DNA of 64,000 nt from Labrys sedimenti (lineage in GTDB: Bacteria; Pseudomonadota; Alphaproteobacteria; Rhizobiales; Labraceae). Made by a program: the position numbers and the translations under genes. The number at the start of each line of letters is the position of its first letter. Within the stretch, counting starts at the first letter, position 1. The notes below the pieces were generated by a model that made no database searches, had not been told where the DNA came from, and was given only the letters and a program-made list of their open reading frames with translations. Location of the stretch: assembly GCF_034424805.1 (NCBI RefSeq), contig NZ_JAXOUF010000006.1:62001-126000 (forward strand), read 5' to 3'. This document shows, in pieces, positions 18,208 to 27,213 of the stretch.

Positions 18208-18579
18208 TTATCGAGCTTCGACCGAGCGAAGCTGCGTCACCGGGCTGCGTTCGGGCAGCTTCACCGGCATCGGCGCATCGTCAATGGCATTGTCGTGCAG
18301 GGCCATGCGTTCGGCGACCCAGCTTTCGGCCAGGGCCAGGGCATGCGGCGTCATGCGATAGGTACGTACGCGGCCTGCCTTCTCGGAGACGACGATACCC
18401 CCGGCTTCGAGCACGCCGAGATGCTTGAGCACCGCGGGCATGCCCATCGAGAGGGGGAGTGCGAGTTCGCTGACAGAGGCTGGTCCGCGGGCAAGACGAT
18501 CGATCATGGTGCGACGGCTGGTATCGGCGAGCGCATGGAACATTCTGTCGAGGGTGAGGGGATCGAGGCGAGCTTCCAC
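18208..18579 (-). CDS. ArsR family transcriptional regulator
   Basis: A 123-aa winged-helix protein. The core DRMFHALADTSRRTMIDRLA, SVSELALPLSMGMPAVLKHL (recognition helix) and GRVRTYRMTPHAL match the ArsR subgroup usually paired with an SRPBCC/AHSA1 protein. No cysteine-rich metal site is visible, so metal sensing is unlikely. The usual SRPBCC partner is absent here: downstream is a convergent tetR and upstream an apparently gene-free region. It is therefore an orphan member. Confidence 0.87.
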   Translation of the reverse strand: MEARLDPLTLDRMFHALADTSRRTMIDRLARGPASVSELALPLSMGMPAVLKHLGVLEAGGIVVSEKAGRVRTYRMTPHALALAESWVAERMALHDNAIDDAPMPVKLPERSPVTQLRSVEAR

Positions 18580-19331
18580 GTCAGGCTACTTTCTTAGTCG
18601 GAGGAGGAAACCGGCCAGCAACGCGCCGGCCGGCGGGGCATCAAGCCAGGAAGAACAATCTGGGAGCACCGGTCTGGCGGGTCCCGGGCCTGGAAAGGGG
18701 AGGTGTCGGCGCTGAATTTCGACGGAGGGCTCGGCTCGGCGAACGGCAAGGCTTCACAGTCCCAATCCGGCCCGCGATCTTGCCGGGAACTCAGCTGATA
18801 CGATGAGGGAGAGAGCGCCATCGTCGGGCCTCAAAATGCCAATGAGCTTCCAAACTGTGCTGGGCCGCCAAAGGAGCCTATCGAATTGATATCGTTCGAA
18901 ATTCCAAACTTATGTCTGTCTTGCCGATCACAAAAAGAAGCCCGCTGCGCGGGCTTGGGAGGGTATCGAGAGAACCGAGCGAAGGTGCGAACAGCACAGC
19001 ATGGAGGGGATCTGTTTGGAGATCGCTGCGCCGTTCGCAAGATCAATCTAGACGGGCGGCGCAAGGAGCACACTCCGTCAAATATGACGTGTCGAATTTG
19101 ACGGATTGGCTGGGAAAGCGCGAATGACGCGCAAGCCTCGCTGCGAACGAAAGCGAGATTCTTTTGCACAAAGATGCATAGATTGAAAATAGATCTAGCA
19201 GGTTTGGCCGCCGGCAGGAAGCTGATCCGCCTACCTCTTTAGTAGAGGGCAAGGCATTTGCCCTTGGAAAGGACAATGTAGGCGCCGATTCGGTCGGGAT
19301 CGAAAACGGTGCGAGACCGCTGTGGCTGGAC
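18580..19331. other. 750-nt gap without a convincing protein gene
   Basis: Short ORFs here lack conserved features, ribosome sites and normal codon usage. The gap does contain a good minus-strand intrinsic terminator at 18931-18956 and a small inverted repeat near 19248-19265. That raises the possibility of an untranslated RNA between about 18957 and 19330. No tRNA cloverleaf was found on either strand. Confidence 0.4.
18931..18956 (-). terminator. rho-independent terminator (minus strand)
   Basis: A perfect 8-bp stem (AAGCCCGC/GCGGGCTT, 18938-18956) with a 3-nt loop is followed on the minus strand by C and five Ts (18936-18932). It lies about 375 nt beyond the stop of the Bcr/CflA gene, far for a normal 3' end. 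It may instead end a separate short RNA. Confidence 0.75.
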
Positions 19332-20531
19332 TCATTCCGCCGGTGTGGCGATCTCCTTTTCAGTCAAAGTGAGCTTGGCCAGAGTCAGCGCTCCGATGGC
19401 GCAGAGGGCGATGATCGTCACCATCGGCAGGGCCGTGCCATTGAAGAAGAGACTGGCGATAACGATCATGACGGCACCTGTCACCATCTGCAGCGTGCCG
19501 CCAAGAGCCGAGGCCATGCCTGCAATGGGGCCATGATGCTCCAGCGACAGGACCATGCTGGTCGGTATGACCAGGCCGAGGAAGGCAAAGGTGACGAAGA
19601 GCATTGCGATCAGCACTGGCAGGCTGTCGACACCGCTTGCAACCAGCGCGAAAAGGGCGATGGCCGAGACAGCGTAGGCGAAGACGGCGCCGAGGATCAC
19701 CCGGCCCATGCCGAAGCGCTGGCCGAGATAGGCGCTGAACTGGGAGGCGCCGATGAAGCCGATGGCGTTCACGGAGAAGGCTAGGCTGTAGAGCATCGGG
19801 GTCAGGCCGAAATGATCGACATAGATGAAGGAGGAGCTGGCCAGGAAGGTGAAGAAGCTCGACATGCCCAGTGCACCGATGAAGGTCACTCCCAGGAAAT
19901 GGCGGTCACGCAGCAGCAGCCCGTAATTGGTCAGGACTGTCGACAGGTCGCCGGCGATGCGCTCGGCAGGTGGCCGGGTCTCCGGCAGCACGAAAGCCGT
20001 CAGCAGCAGGCTCAGCACTGCCGCGATGGTGACGGCGACGAAGACGGCGCGCCAGCCGAAGGGAATAATGAGGGCACTGCCTGTGAGAGGGGCGAGAATG
20101 GGGGAGACGCTGAAGACCAGCATCACCAGGGACATCAATCGGGTCGCCTCGACGCCGGTATGCAGGTCGCGGATGATGGCGCGCGGGATCACCATCACCG
20201 ACGCCGCTCCGATGCCCTGGACGAGGCGCAGGCCGATCAGCCAATCAATGGTTGGGGCCGACGCACAACCGATCGATGCCAATGTGAACACTGCCAGACC
20301 GAAATAGAGCGGCAATTTGCGGCCGACAATGTCAGAGACCGGCCCGTAGATGATCTGGGTCAAGCCAAACCCCAGGAAGAAGGCCATCAGGGTCATCTGG
20401 GCAGCGGCGGTGCTGGTCTGGAGATGCTCCGCCATCGAGGGGAGGGCGGGAATATACATATCGATGGCGAAGGGCCCGATGGCGGCGAGCAGGCCGAGCA
20501 CCAGGGCGTTGCGAGCAAAGCTGTGCGGCAT
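19332..20531 (-). CDS. Bcr/CflA family multidrug efflux MFS transporter
   Basis: A 399-aa protein with 12 predicted helices. The start (MPHSFARNALVLGLLAAIGP, then FAIDMYIPALPSMAEHL) and the motif GPVSDIVGRKLPLYFGL match the Bcr/CflA drug:proton antiporters, which export bicyclomycin, chloramphenicol-type and other drugs. It acts in the inner membrane. I place the start at 20531; the open frame extends upstream to 20807, but those 92 residues lack membrane character and run through intergenic dyads. No regulator is adjacent. Confidence 0.9.
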   Translation of the reverse strand: MPHSFARNALVLGLLAAIGPFAIDMYIPALPSMAEHLQTSTAAAQMTLMAFFLGFGLTQIIYGPVSDIVGRKLPLYFGLAVFTLASIGCASAPTIDWLIGLRLVQGIGAASVMVIPRAIIRDLHTGVEATRLMSLVMLVFSVSPILAPLTGSALIIPFGWRAVFVAVTIAAVLSLLLTAFVLPETRPPAERIAGDLSTVLTNYGLLLRDRHFLGVTFIGALGMSSFFTFLASSSFIYVDHFGLTPMLYSLAFSVNAIGFIGASQFSAYLGQRFGMGRVILGAVFAYAVSAIALFALVASGVDSLPVLIAMLFVTFAFLGLVIPTSMVLSLEHHGPIAGMASALGGTLQMVTGAVMIVIASLFFNGTALPMVTIIALCAIGALTLAKLTLTEKEIATPAE

Positions 20532-21177
20532 GGAAAATCCTGTGATGGCCGGCGACTTGGAGAGTCTTTCGGCGGCAGCCGATGCGGCGTGATCCTGGAG
20601 AATCGTTTCGTGGCACGCGGTTATCGCCGGCCGGCTCGTCAAGCGAGGGCAGGGAATGTGCACTCGATCAGCCTGCTTGCCAAGCATCCACTGGCCATAC
20701 CGGGCTAGTTGGCCATCGATGAAAGGGGGCTGGTGTTTGGGTAAGGGAACCCCCTTACCTGAAAAGCCAGCAATGTCATCCGGCAACGAAAACGGGGGAA
20801 GAAGCAATGCTTCTTCCCCCGTTCACCGATTTCTCGAAACGCCAAGCTTTCGCAAGCGAAATCTGCACTTGGTTGTTATGTGAAGCAACGCTTGGCAGAA
20901 ATAGCGCCCACAACCCCAATGGCGTCTTTGTTAACAAGGTAGAATGCTACAACCAATTTCAGGCCTGTCCAGTATGAAATTGAAGCAACCCGTCCGTTGC
21001 GGAACTTATATCGATTTACCTTTTCAGATGAGAAAAAGAACCGAATTGAGTAGTCCGCAACGGCTATACGTTGTTTGGCGTTTCGCCCTGGGGAAATGCG
21101 ATTCAGGAGAGTGGCGGCAAGGAGACCTTGCCACATGAGCCGGCTGTCCCGACAGCACACCGTCGGTCTCCCGAGCA
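20532..21177. other. 646-nt intergenic region with two strong dyads
   Basis: The part near 20.74-20.83 kb contains two hairpins: 8-bp arms at 20740-20747/20752-20759, and a 15-bp perfect stem at 20791-20823. From about 20870 to 21130 the DNA is noticeably AT-richer. It has an open minus-strand frame that shows no recognisable family and overlaps the aminotransferase 3' end. I regard it as non-coding or a decayed remnant. Confidence 0.4.
20788..20823 (-). terminator. strong hairpin, probable intrinsic terminator of the aminotransferase transcript
   Basis: Arms 20791-20805 and 20809-20823 are perfectly complementary over 15 bp with a 3-nt loop. On the minus strand the stem runs into TTTTCGTT. 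It lies 350 nt downstream of the DegT aminotransferase stop, and a second 8-bp hairpin (20740-20759) sits just beyond. Confidence 0.6.
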
Positions 21178-22323
21178 TCAGCCCTTTTCCGCGAGAATCT
21201 CCCGCAACGCGCCCGCAACGATATCTGCCTTGTCTTCGGTCATATTGTAGCCGGACGGCAGATTGATGCCGTGCCTGGCGATCGCCTGTCCCTTGTCATG
21301 CGGCGTGACCAGACGCTTGGCTGCCGGACGATCGGCGAAGGCCTGCATGCTCGACAGCGGCGAAAAGAAGGGGCGCGTATCGATGTTGCGCCTGTCGAAT
21401 TCGGCCATCAGGCTGAACTTGTCGAGGCCGAGGGCTGGATCGAGCACCACCGTCACCATCCAGAAGGAGTTCTCGCTTCCTTCCGGTTCGGCATTGAGGG
21501 TGATGCCGTTGAGCCCGCCGAGCCGTTGCCGGTACCAATCGAAAATGGCGCGCTTATGGGCGATCAGCGTGTCGATGCGTTCCATCTGTGCGACGCCGAG
21601 CGCTGCGGTCACGCCGTTCATGCGATATTTGAAGGCGATCTCCTGATTGATGAACCGGCGGTGATCGCCGGGCGCGCGGCCATGATCGCGCAGGCAGAGC
21701 ACACGCTGGTGGAGATCGTCGTCATCGGTCACCAGCATGCCGCCTTCGCCGGTGGCGACAGTCTTCGAGCCGTGGAAACTGAAGGCTGCTGCCCGCCCGA
21801 AGCTACCCGCGCGACGGCCGCGATAGCGAGAGCCGAGGGCCTCGGCCGAATCTTCGATGAGATGGATGCCGTGCCTGTCGGCTATGTCCTGCAAGGCCTG
21901 CCAGTCGCACATCGAACCATAGAGATCCACGCCCAGGATCGCCTTGGTCTTGGGACCGATGGCGGCCTCTACGGCGCGCGGATCGATGCACCAGGTATCG
22001 GGCAGGATGTCGACGAGCACGGGTTCGGCACCGACATAGGTGACCGGCGCCACCGAGGCGATCCAGGTCACGTCGGGTACGATCACCTCGTCGCCCGGGC
22101 CGATGCCGAGTGCGGCCAGGATGAGATGCAGCGCCGCCGTCGCATGTGGCACGCTGACGGCATGCTTCACGCCGACATAATCGGCCATCATCCGCTCGAA
22201 GCGGGCATTATAGGCATAGTGATTGGCATACCACGCCGTGCGGGCAGCCTCCGCGGCGAGTTCGGCCTCTCTCTCGGTGATGGAGGGACCTGCGACGGGA
22301 ATGCGTTCGGGGGCAATGATCAC
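21178..22323 (-). CDS. DegT/DnrJ/EryC1/StrS family aminotransferase
   Basis: A 381-aa PLP enzyme of the sugar-aminotransferase fold, resembling perosamine-synthase types. The PLP lysine is Lys187 in SFHGSKTVATGEGGM. The conserved EDSAEALG (Asp158) contacts the pyridine nitrogen, and N-terminal TAALHL binds phosphate. It would transfer an amino group to a nucleotide-linked keto-sugar during O-antigen or capsule synthesis. The start is a GTG at 22323. It diverges from a GT2 glycosyltransferase at 22487 and heads the glycan cluster. Confidence 0.92.
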   Translation of the reverse strand: MIIAPERIPVAGPSITEREAELAAEAARTAWYANHYAYNARFERMMADYVGVKHAVSVPHATAALHLILAALGIGPGDEVIVPDVTWIASVAPVTYVGAEPVLVDILPDTWCIDPRAVEAAIGPKTKAILGVDLYGSMCDWQALQDIADRHGIHLIEDSAEALGSRYRGRRAGSFGRAAAFSFHGSKTVATGEGGMLVTDDDDLHQRVLCLRDHGRAPGDHRRFINQEIAFKYRMNGVTAALGVAQMERIDTLIAHKRAIFDWYRQRLGGLNGITLNAEPEGSENSFWMVTVVLDPALGLDKFSLMAEFDRRNIDTRPFFSPLSSMQAFADRPAAKRLVTPHDKGQAIARHGINLPSGYNMTEDKADIVAGALREILAEKG

Positions 22324-22486
22324 GGTGACTCGGCTCTACTTGATTGGCAGCCGATACATACCGCGCCCACCTACGCGGCGCCAGACCGATCAAAATGGCC
22401 GAGGCGGCGCGAGAATTGCTGGTTGCGGCTATTGCTGCAAAGGAATAGGACATGCTCCGGTTGATGGCCGATAGGAGCCCGTGAAC

Positions 22487-23359
22487 ATGTCAGGACCCTG
22501 CGTAACTATAGGGATTCCTATCTATAATGCAGAAGACATGATCGCGGAATGTCTGGAGTGTTTACTGAACCAGACATACAGAAATATTCATATCGTCATA
22601 TCGGATAATGCTTCAACGGACGGCACTCAAGCCATCGTCGAGCGATATGCGGCAATCGATAATCGGATTACATATCTGCGGCGGCCCGAGAATGTCGGGC
22701 CTGTCAGGAATTTCCGTGGGCTGGTGGATGCGGCGCAGACACCGCTCTTCCTGTGGCGGGCGCATGACGACCTGTCCTCCGCCGACTATGTCGAGCGACT
22801 GGTCGCCGCTTTTGATCGAACGCCGAATGCCTTGCTGGCCGTTCCCACGGTGATGACGTATCGAAGTGACAGGCCCGTCACCATCGCGCGGCCCCGGGAA
22901 CCGCGGGGGTCGCAATTGCGGCAGATCGCGGATCTTCTCTATAATTCTCCTGCAAGCTGGTTCTATGGCATGTGGCGAACCGATGCCTTGCGTGGAATAT
23001 TGGATTACGTCAATCGGGCGTATCCGGACCCATGGGGATCCGATCATCTGGTGATGTATCCGGTTTTCATACGCAGGGCCGTTGCGATGGCACCGGAGGC
23101 TCAGTTTTCTCAGCGTATCGTCTGGAAAGAAGCCAATCGCTCGATGAGGATCGTGCCGGCCATGCATCTCATCCGGTTACGGCGAGCCTATTGGAAAGCC
23201 TGCCTCCACGATATCGATGAAGCCGGATTTAGCGGGATCGAGAAGCTTGCCCTGAAGGGAATTACTTTTTTCTATGTCGGTAAACGGGTTGCCCGCATTG
23301 GGAAGATCACCCGTGTCGCTTTCAGGCAGGTTTTGGCGTTGTTTAGGCGCAAAAAATGA
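22487..23359 (+). CDS. family 2 glycosyltransferase
   Basis: A 290-aa GT-A fold transferase: N-terminal VTIGIPIYNAEDMIAECLEC, SDNAST near residues 39-44, and an acidic metal-binding motif RAHDD at 91-95. It would add a sugar from a nucleotide donor to a surface-polysaccharide acceptor. The C-terminal part has no membrane helix strong enough to call. The start at 22487 is preferred to the GTG at 22481 because GGAG lies nine nt before it. Base composition is lower in GC than the flanking metabolism genes, suggesting acquisition. Confidence 0.88.
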   Translation: MSGPCVTIGIPIYNAEDMIAECLECLLNQTYRNIHIVISDNASTDGTQAIVERYAAIDNRITYLRRPENVGPVRNFRGLVDAAQTPLFLWRAHDDLSSADYVERLVAAFDRTPNALLAVPTVMTYRSDRPVTIARPREPRGSQLRQIADLLYNSPASWFYGMWRTDALRGILDYVNRAYPDPWGSDHLVMYPVFIRRAVAMAPEAQFSQRIVWKEANRSMRIVPAMHLIRLRRAYWKACLHDIDEAGFSGIEKLALKGITFFYVGKRVARIGKITRVAFRQVLALFRRKK

Positions 23360-23386
23360 AGTAAATATTGTTGTATATACTAAAAT

Positions 23387-23887
23387 TTATACCTGCTTTT
23401 CCATCAATATAACGTCATAAATATCGTCTTTCGTACGAAAGTGGTTCAACATCGTCCCTACAATTCTAAAGTTCATGGACTTGTAGAGGGAGAGTGCAGC
23501 GAGATTGTCCGCTCTGACTTCCAGAAGTATTTTTTCTAGGTGATATTTTTCTTTCGCCGTCGTAATGAGATTCTCCATTGCAACGCGCCCCAGGCCCTGG
23601 CCTTGCGCGCCCGGTGCAATAACGATCCCGATAAAGCCATGTCGATTTCGACGGTGAATATTGGTGATCTGGGCAAAGCCGATTGCTTCACCTGTCATGC
23701 CGTCGGCAATGACCAGGAAACTGCCATGGGGGTCGGTTTTCCGGCGCTCCAGCCATTCGGCGACCGCGTCATCATCTGTTGATGTCACCACATTGAGGAG
23801 CAGGGCTTGCAGGGCAGAATCCCTCCGAAGCGAGGCGAGAAACTCGAAATCGCTATTTTCCGGAGATCTCAAGCTCACTCGCTTCAA
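23387..23887 (-). CDS. GNAT family N-acetyltransferase
   Basis: A 166-aa acetyltransferase. The acetyl-CoA loop is visible as GQGLGRVAMENLI after the beta-strand GFIGIVIAPGA, with the typical late motif NLAALSLYKSMNFRIVGT. It resembles PseH/RimJ-like enzymes that acetylate amino sugars. In this cluster a role in modifying the DegT product is plausible but unproven. It converges with the GT2 gene (27-nt gap) and is followed by wbqC-like and hexapeptide genes on the same strand. AT-rich ends suggest transfer. Confidence 0.87.
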   Translation of the reverse strand: MKRVSLRSPENSDFEFLASLRRDSALQALLLNVVTSTDDDAVAEWLERRKTDPHGSFLVIADGMTGEAIGFAQITNIHRRNRHGFIGIVIAPGAQGQGLGRVAMENLITTAKEKYHLEKILLEVRADNLAALSLYKSMNFRIVGTMLNHFRTKDDIYDVILMEKQV

Positions 23888-23947
23888 TATCGCATTCCTG
23901 TTTGCTTGATGGCTGCAGTCGATAGAGGAAGTCTGCCGGTTAACGCG

Positions 23948-24667
23948 TCATGGCGCCTGCTTTGCCAGAAATTCGCGCCAGTGAGTGGTTCGGGGCTTCA
24001 GATAGCGATGGGCATCGCGGCCGGCATGGCCGATCAGGTCGAGGACGGAGACATAGGGTGTAAAGGCACCGCCACCTTGCGGCCATGGCGTCAGGCTGTA
24101 GTCCATATACTCGATGCTCACGCCGCTCGCTTCGAACGCTTCATGGTCCATATATCGCGCGGCCCCATGTCCGGTGAGATATCTTGTTCCGCCGACGCTG
24201 AGGACGATGTCCAGTACCCGCTTCCATGAGGAACCGGCTATATTCAGCTTACTGCTGTGGGTTATTTTTCGCGATTTTCCAATCCCGAGATGGTCTGCAG
24301 ATAGCTCGATGCCTTGAATTAGGGCTTCGCACAGTCTGTCTTGCTCATACGCCTTGTCGAGAATGTCCATCGCGTCCTTTGCATGGGAGGTGGCGGCGAG
24401 CGATTGCTTGAGGAGTAGTTGGTGTGTTGCTCGCCAATCGGCGGCCGTGGCTTCCAGATCCATGATGGGCTTGTAGGTGCCTCCGCCGGCAAGCGGAATG
24501 GTCATCCACTTGATCTGATCGCCGATCTTGACCTGCACACGGTTCGTAAAGCTTCCCTTCGAGAACTGAGCATCATCCAAATAAACGTAGACGTCCGCCA
24601 GGGCGAGTTGCTCGAAAAAGCCGGGCCAAGGGAACAGCATGGGCTGGGTGATTACAACAGTTGTCAT
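23948..24667 (-). CDS. WbqC family protein
   Basis: A 239-aa protein with the WbqC signature: TQPMLFPWPGFFEQLALADVY at the N-terminus, then YLDDAQFSKGSFTNRVQVK and a WMTIPL segment. WbqC-like proteins occur in O-antigen and capsule loci. Their biochemical role is poorly defined, possibly condensation of an amino-sugar substituent. Its place between a GNAT and a hexapeptide acetyltransferase fits a glycan decoration cassette. The ATG is at 24667. Confidence 0.88.
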   Translation of the reverse strand: MTTVVITQPMLFPWPGFFEQLALADVYVYLDDAQFSKGSFTNRVQVKIGDQIKWMTIPLAGGGTYKPIMDLEATAADWRATHQLLLKQSLAATSHAKDAMDILDKAYEQDRLCEALIQGIELSADHLGIGKSRKITHSSKLNIAGSSWKRVLDIVLSVGGTRYLTGHGAARYMDHEAFEASGVSIEYMDYSLTPWPQGGGAFTPYVSVLDLIGHAGRDAHRYLKPRTTHWREFLAKQAP

Positions 24668-24813
24668 GCTCGATTTCGGAGTTGTGAGCTACATGATCTA
24701 TTTCGGTAAAACGTCAAAGTAACATCTTGATTATGTAATGACCTGACGGGTGACAAGGCAGATCGCTGATTCATCGGGCTGGCGTTTCCTTTTTCAACCG
24801 CCCAGCGACATAC

Positions 24814-25503
24814 TCAAAGCTGCGCCACGAACGCGGCCGGATCCCGTAGCAGCGATGCCTTGGCCCTAATCGCCTCGTCCGGCCAGGTCCACCAGGCACT
24901 GGCCAGCAATTTTTCGACGGTGTCGTCATCGAAGCGATAGCGGATCAGCTTGGCTGGCACTCCGCCCATGATGGCGTAGGGCGGCACGTCCTTGGTGACG
25001 ACCGCGCCACCGGCGATCACCGCACCATGCCCGATGGTGATGCCGGTCATCAGGGTCACCCCCATACCGATCCAGACATCGTGTCCGATCACGATCGGGT
25101 CGTTCTTGGGATAATGGCGGTCGATCGTTTCGTCGACGATGCCCCAGCCTTCGAGATAAATGGCGGGGCTGGTCGAGACGAGATCGAGAGGATGGTTGCC
25201 GCCTGAGACCTTGATCTCGGTGGCGATCGAGCAAAAAGCGCCGATCTCGCCAATCTTGGATTGCTTGGTGCAGAGCGGGCGATATCCGTAGCTGTACTTG
25301 CCGACGCGGATACCGAAACGCTGCTCGACCAGCGCCCGCATGAAATCGTCGCGCGGACCATAATGCGAGCGCGACCATTTGGAGACTTTGCGCAAGGCGA
25401 AGCGAGGCAGCCCGATTTGCAGCAAGTGCCGATGCAGGGCGGAACGAATGACGATGTCGTCAGGCGCATAGGTCAGGGTTGTCGCTTTGGAGGAGATTAC
25501 CAC
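24814..25503 (-). CDS. CatB-related O-acetyltransferase (hexapeptide repeat)
   Basis: A 229-aa left-handed beta-helix acyltransferase. The xenobiotic-acetyltransferase active-site histidine is likely His104 in SGGNHPLDL. Hexapeptide turns continue through IGHDVWIGMGVTLMTGITIG, and the PAKLIRYRF tail motif is present. In a glycan locus it more likely acetylates a sugar than chloramphenicol. The start is a GTG at 25503. It is the most upstream gene of the leftward set that continues through wbqC and GNAT, with a 146-nt gap before wbqC. Confidence 0.88.
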   Translation of the reverse strand: MVISSKATTLTYAPDDIVIRSALHRHLLQIGLPRFALRKVSKWSRSHYGPRDDFMRALVEQRFGIRVGKYSYGYRPLCTKQSKIGEIGAFCSIATEIKVSGGNHPLDLVSTSPAIYLEGWGIVDETIDRHYPKNDPIVIGHDVWIGMGVTLMTGITIGHGAVIAGGAVVTKDVPPYAIMGGVPAKLIRYRFDDDTVEKLLASAWWTWPDEAIRAKASLLRDPAAFVAQL

Positions 25504-25697
25504 GGCTGGCTTTCGTTTTTCGCTGTCTGCTCTCGGCCGGGGCAGGCCTCCTTATGCGACGATCGAGGAGGGATCGCCGAGACTTCCGTTGCCTATACCA
25601 ACTCTACCCGTTTCCTCAACGGCTTCTTCAGGCCGTCTGCTGGACGATCTTGGCCTGAAAACCGCTAGATGCGGTCTTCGCCGGTGACGCAGCGTCA

Positions 25698-26528
25698 TCA
25701 GAATTTCGGCATGGGCGGCAGGGGGGCCAGGGGAGAGCCGAACCATTTCTGGTTGATCTGGCTGAGTTGCCCGTCGGCGACGATCTCGCCGATAAAGCCG
25801 TTGCACCATTCCTGCAATGCGGTATCGGCTTTGCGGAAGGCCATGCCGTTGGCCTGTTCCTTCATCTTGAACTTGGCCTCGATGCCGAGGCTGGCATAGT
25901 CCTTGGTGAGCTGGGCGAGTACGGTGTTGGAGGCACCGATCGACTGCACCTGCCCCGAGATCAGGGCCTGGGTGGTGGTGGCGTCGTCGTCGAAGCGCAT
26001 GATCTGGGTGCCCGATGGCGCGATCTGCGAGACGGTGATGTCCTGTGTCGAGGCACGCGCCACGCCCACGGTGACACCCACGAGATCTTCGGGCTTGGTC
26101 ACCTTCAGGTCCTTAGGGCCCATGATATAGGTGGTCAACGTGCTGTAGGGATTGGAGAACAGCACCTGCTTCATGCGTTCGGGCGTGATGCCGAAAGTGG
26201 CGATGAGTAGGTCGACCTTGTTGGTGAGCAGATAGGGGATGCGGTTGGGGCCGGTCACCGGCACCAGTTCCAGCGAGACTCCGAGCTTCTTGGCCATCAG
26301 GGCGGCGACATCGGCATCATAGCCGGCCGGCTTCTGTTCGGTGTCGGTGCCGCCGAAGGGCGGGTAGTCGGTGAGGACACCGACGATCAGCTTGCCGCGC
26401 GCCTTGATTTCATCGGGCGTGGCGGCGGAGGCAGGCCCGGCCGCGAGAGGCAGGGCCAGGGCGGCCATGCCGGCGGCCAGATACAGGCCCAGCCGTCGGC
26501 GCGAAATCGGATATGTCGAAGCCATCAT
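25698..26528 (-). CDS. amino-acid ABC transporter substrate-binding protein (family 3)
   Basis: A 276-aa periplasmic binding protein. The N-terminus has an RRR stretch followed by a hydrophobic core, compatible with Tat or Sec export, and cleavage near AGPASAA about residue 35. Family 3 features include GKLIVGVLTDYPPFGG, DLLIATFGITPERMKQVLFSNPY and LVGVTVGVARASTQD. It binds polar amino acids or similar. It is the last gene of a three-gene operon after two permeases, with a 25-nt gap. No ATPase gene accompanies it. Confidence 0.93.
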   Translation of the reverse strand: MMASTYPISRRRLGLYLAAGMAALALPLAAGPASAATPDEIKARGKLIVGVLTDYPPFGGTDTEQKPAGYDADVAALMAKKLGVSLELVPVTGPNRIPYLLTNKVDLLIATFGITPERMKQVLFSNPYSTLTTYIMGPKDLKVTKPEDLVGVTVGVARASTQDITVSQIAPSGTQIMRFDDDATTTQALISGQVQSIGASNTVLAQLTKDYASLGIEAKFKMKEQANGMAFRKADTALQEWCNGFIGEIVADGQLSQINQKWFGSPLAPLPPMPKF

Positions 26529-26553
26529 CGTTTCCTCTCCTTGATCGAAATTC

Positions 26554-27204
26554 TCAGCGTCTGGCGACGGTCAGCCGCCGCTCCATGGCGCGGCTCCAGA
26601 GCGACAGCGGCCAGCACACCAGGAAATAGGCGAGCGCGACCAGGCCGAAGATGGTGAAGGGCCTGAAGGCCGCATTGTTGATGATCTGGGCCGCGCGGGT
26701 GATCTCGACGAAGCCGATGATCGAGGCGAGCGAGGTGCCCTTGATGAGTTGCACCAGGAAACCGATGGTCGGCGGAATGGCGATACGCACCGCCTGGGGA
26801 ATGACCACCTTGAACATGCGCGGTACGTAGGTGAGGGCGAGGGCGCGGGCCGCCTCGCTCTGGCCCGGTGGCACCACTTCGATGGCGCCGCGCCAGATCT
26901 CGCCGAGAAAGGCGCTGGCATTAAGGGAAAGGCCGATCGCCGCCGCCGTCCAGGGATTGACGTCGATGCCGAAGATGCCGGGTACGAAGAAGGCGAGGAA
27001 AAGCTGCATCAGCAGCGGTGTGCCCTGGAACAGCTTGATATAGCCCATCGCCAGCCAGCGCAGGGGGCGGATCTCGGACGTTCGCGCCAAGGCGACGACA
27101 AGGCCGCCAATGCCGCCGCCGATGAAGGCGGCCAGTGAAAGCAGCAGCGTCCAGCGCAAGGCCAGCAGGATGTAGAGGATGTCGGCTTCGCTCAATACAC
27201 GCAT
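26554..27204 (-). CDS. amino-acid ABC transporter permease (HisM/GlnP type)
   Basis: A 216-aa inner-membrane permease with about five helices. The cytoplasmic EAA loop that contacts the ATPase is at SEAARALALTYVPRMFKVV, and the C-terminal ALAYFLVCWPLSL helix is typical of the His/Glu/Gln family. It begins nine nt after the stop of the paired permease at 27214 and precedes the binding protein. The two permeases would form a heterodimeric channel. Confidence 0.93.
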   Translation of the reverse strand: MRVLSEADILYILLALRWTLLLSLAAFIGGGIGGLVVALARTSEIRPLRWLAMGYIKLFQGTPLLMQLFLAFFVPGIFGIDVNPWTAAAIGLSLNASAFLGEIWRGAIEVVPPGQSEAARALALTYVPRMFKVVIPQAVRIAIPPTIGFLVQLIKGTSLASIIGFVEITRAAQIINNAAFRPFTIFGLVALAYFLVCWPLSLWSRAMERRLTVARR

Positions 27205-27213
27205 ACCGCCCCC

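Noticed and set aside
18831..19169. 112-aa minus-strand frame across the 18.9 kb terminator
   Set aside because: It reads through an intrinsic terminator, has no ribosome site and no recognisable domain.
18580..19331. tRNA or tmRNA in the 750-nt gap
   Set aside because: No acceptor stem or T-loop motif that folds properly was found on either strand.
20876..21178. 100-aa minus-strand frame in AT-rich DNA after the aminotransferase
   Set aside because: It has no conserved motif and overlaps the aminotransferase 3' end by one base; it could be a remnant but not a supportable gene.
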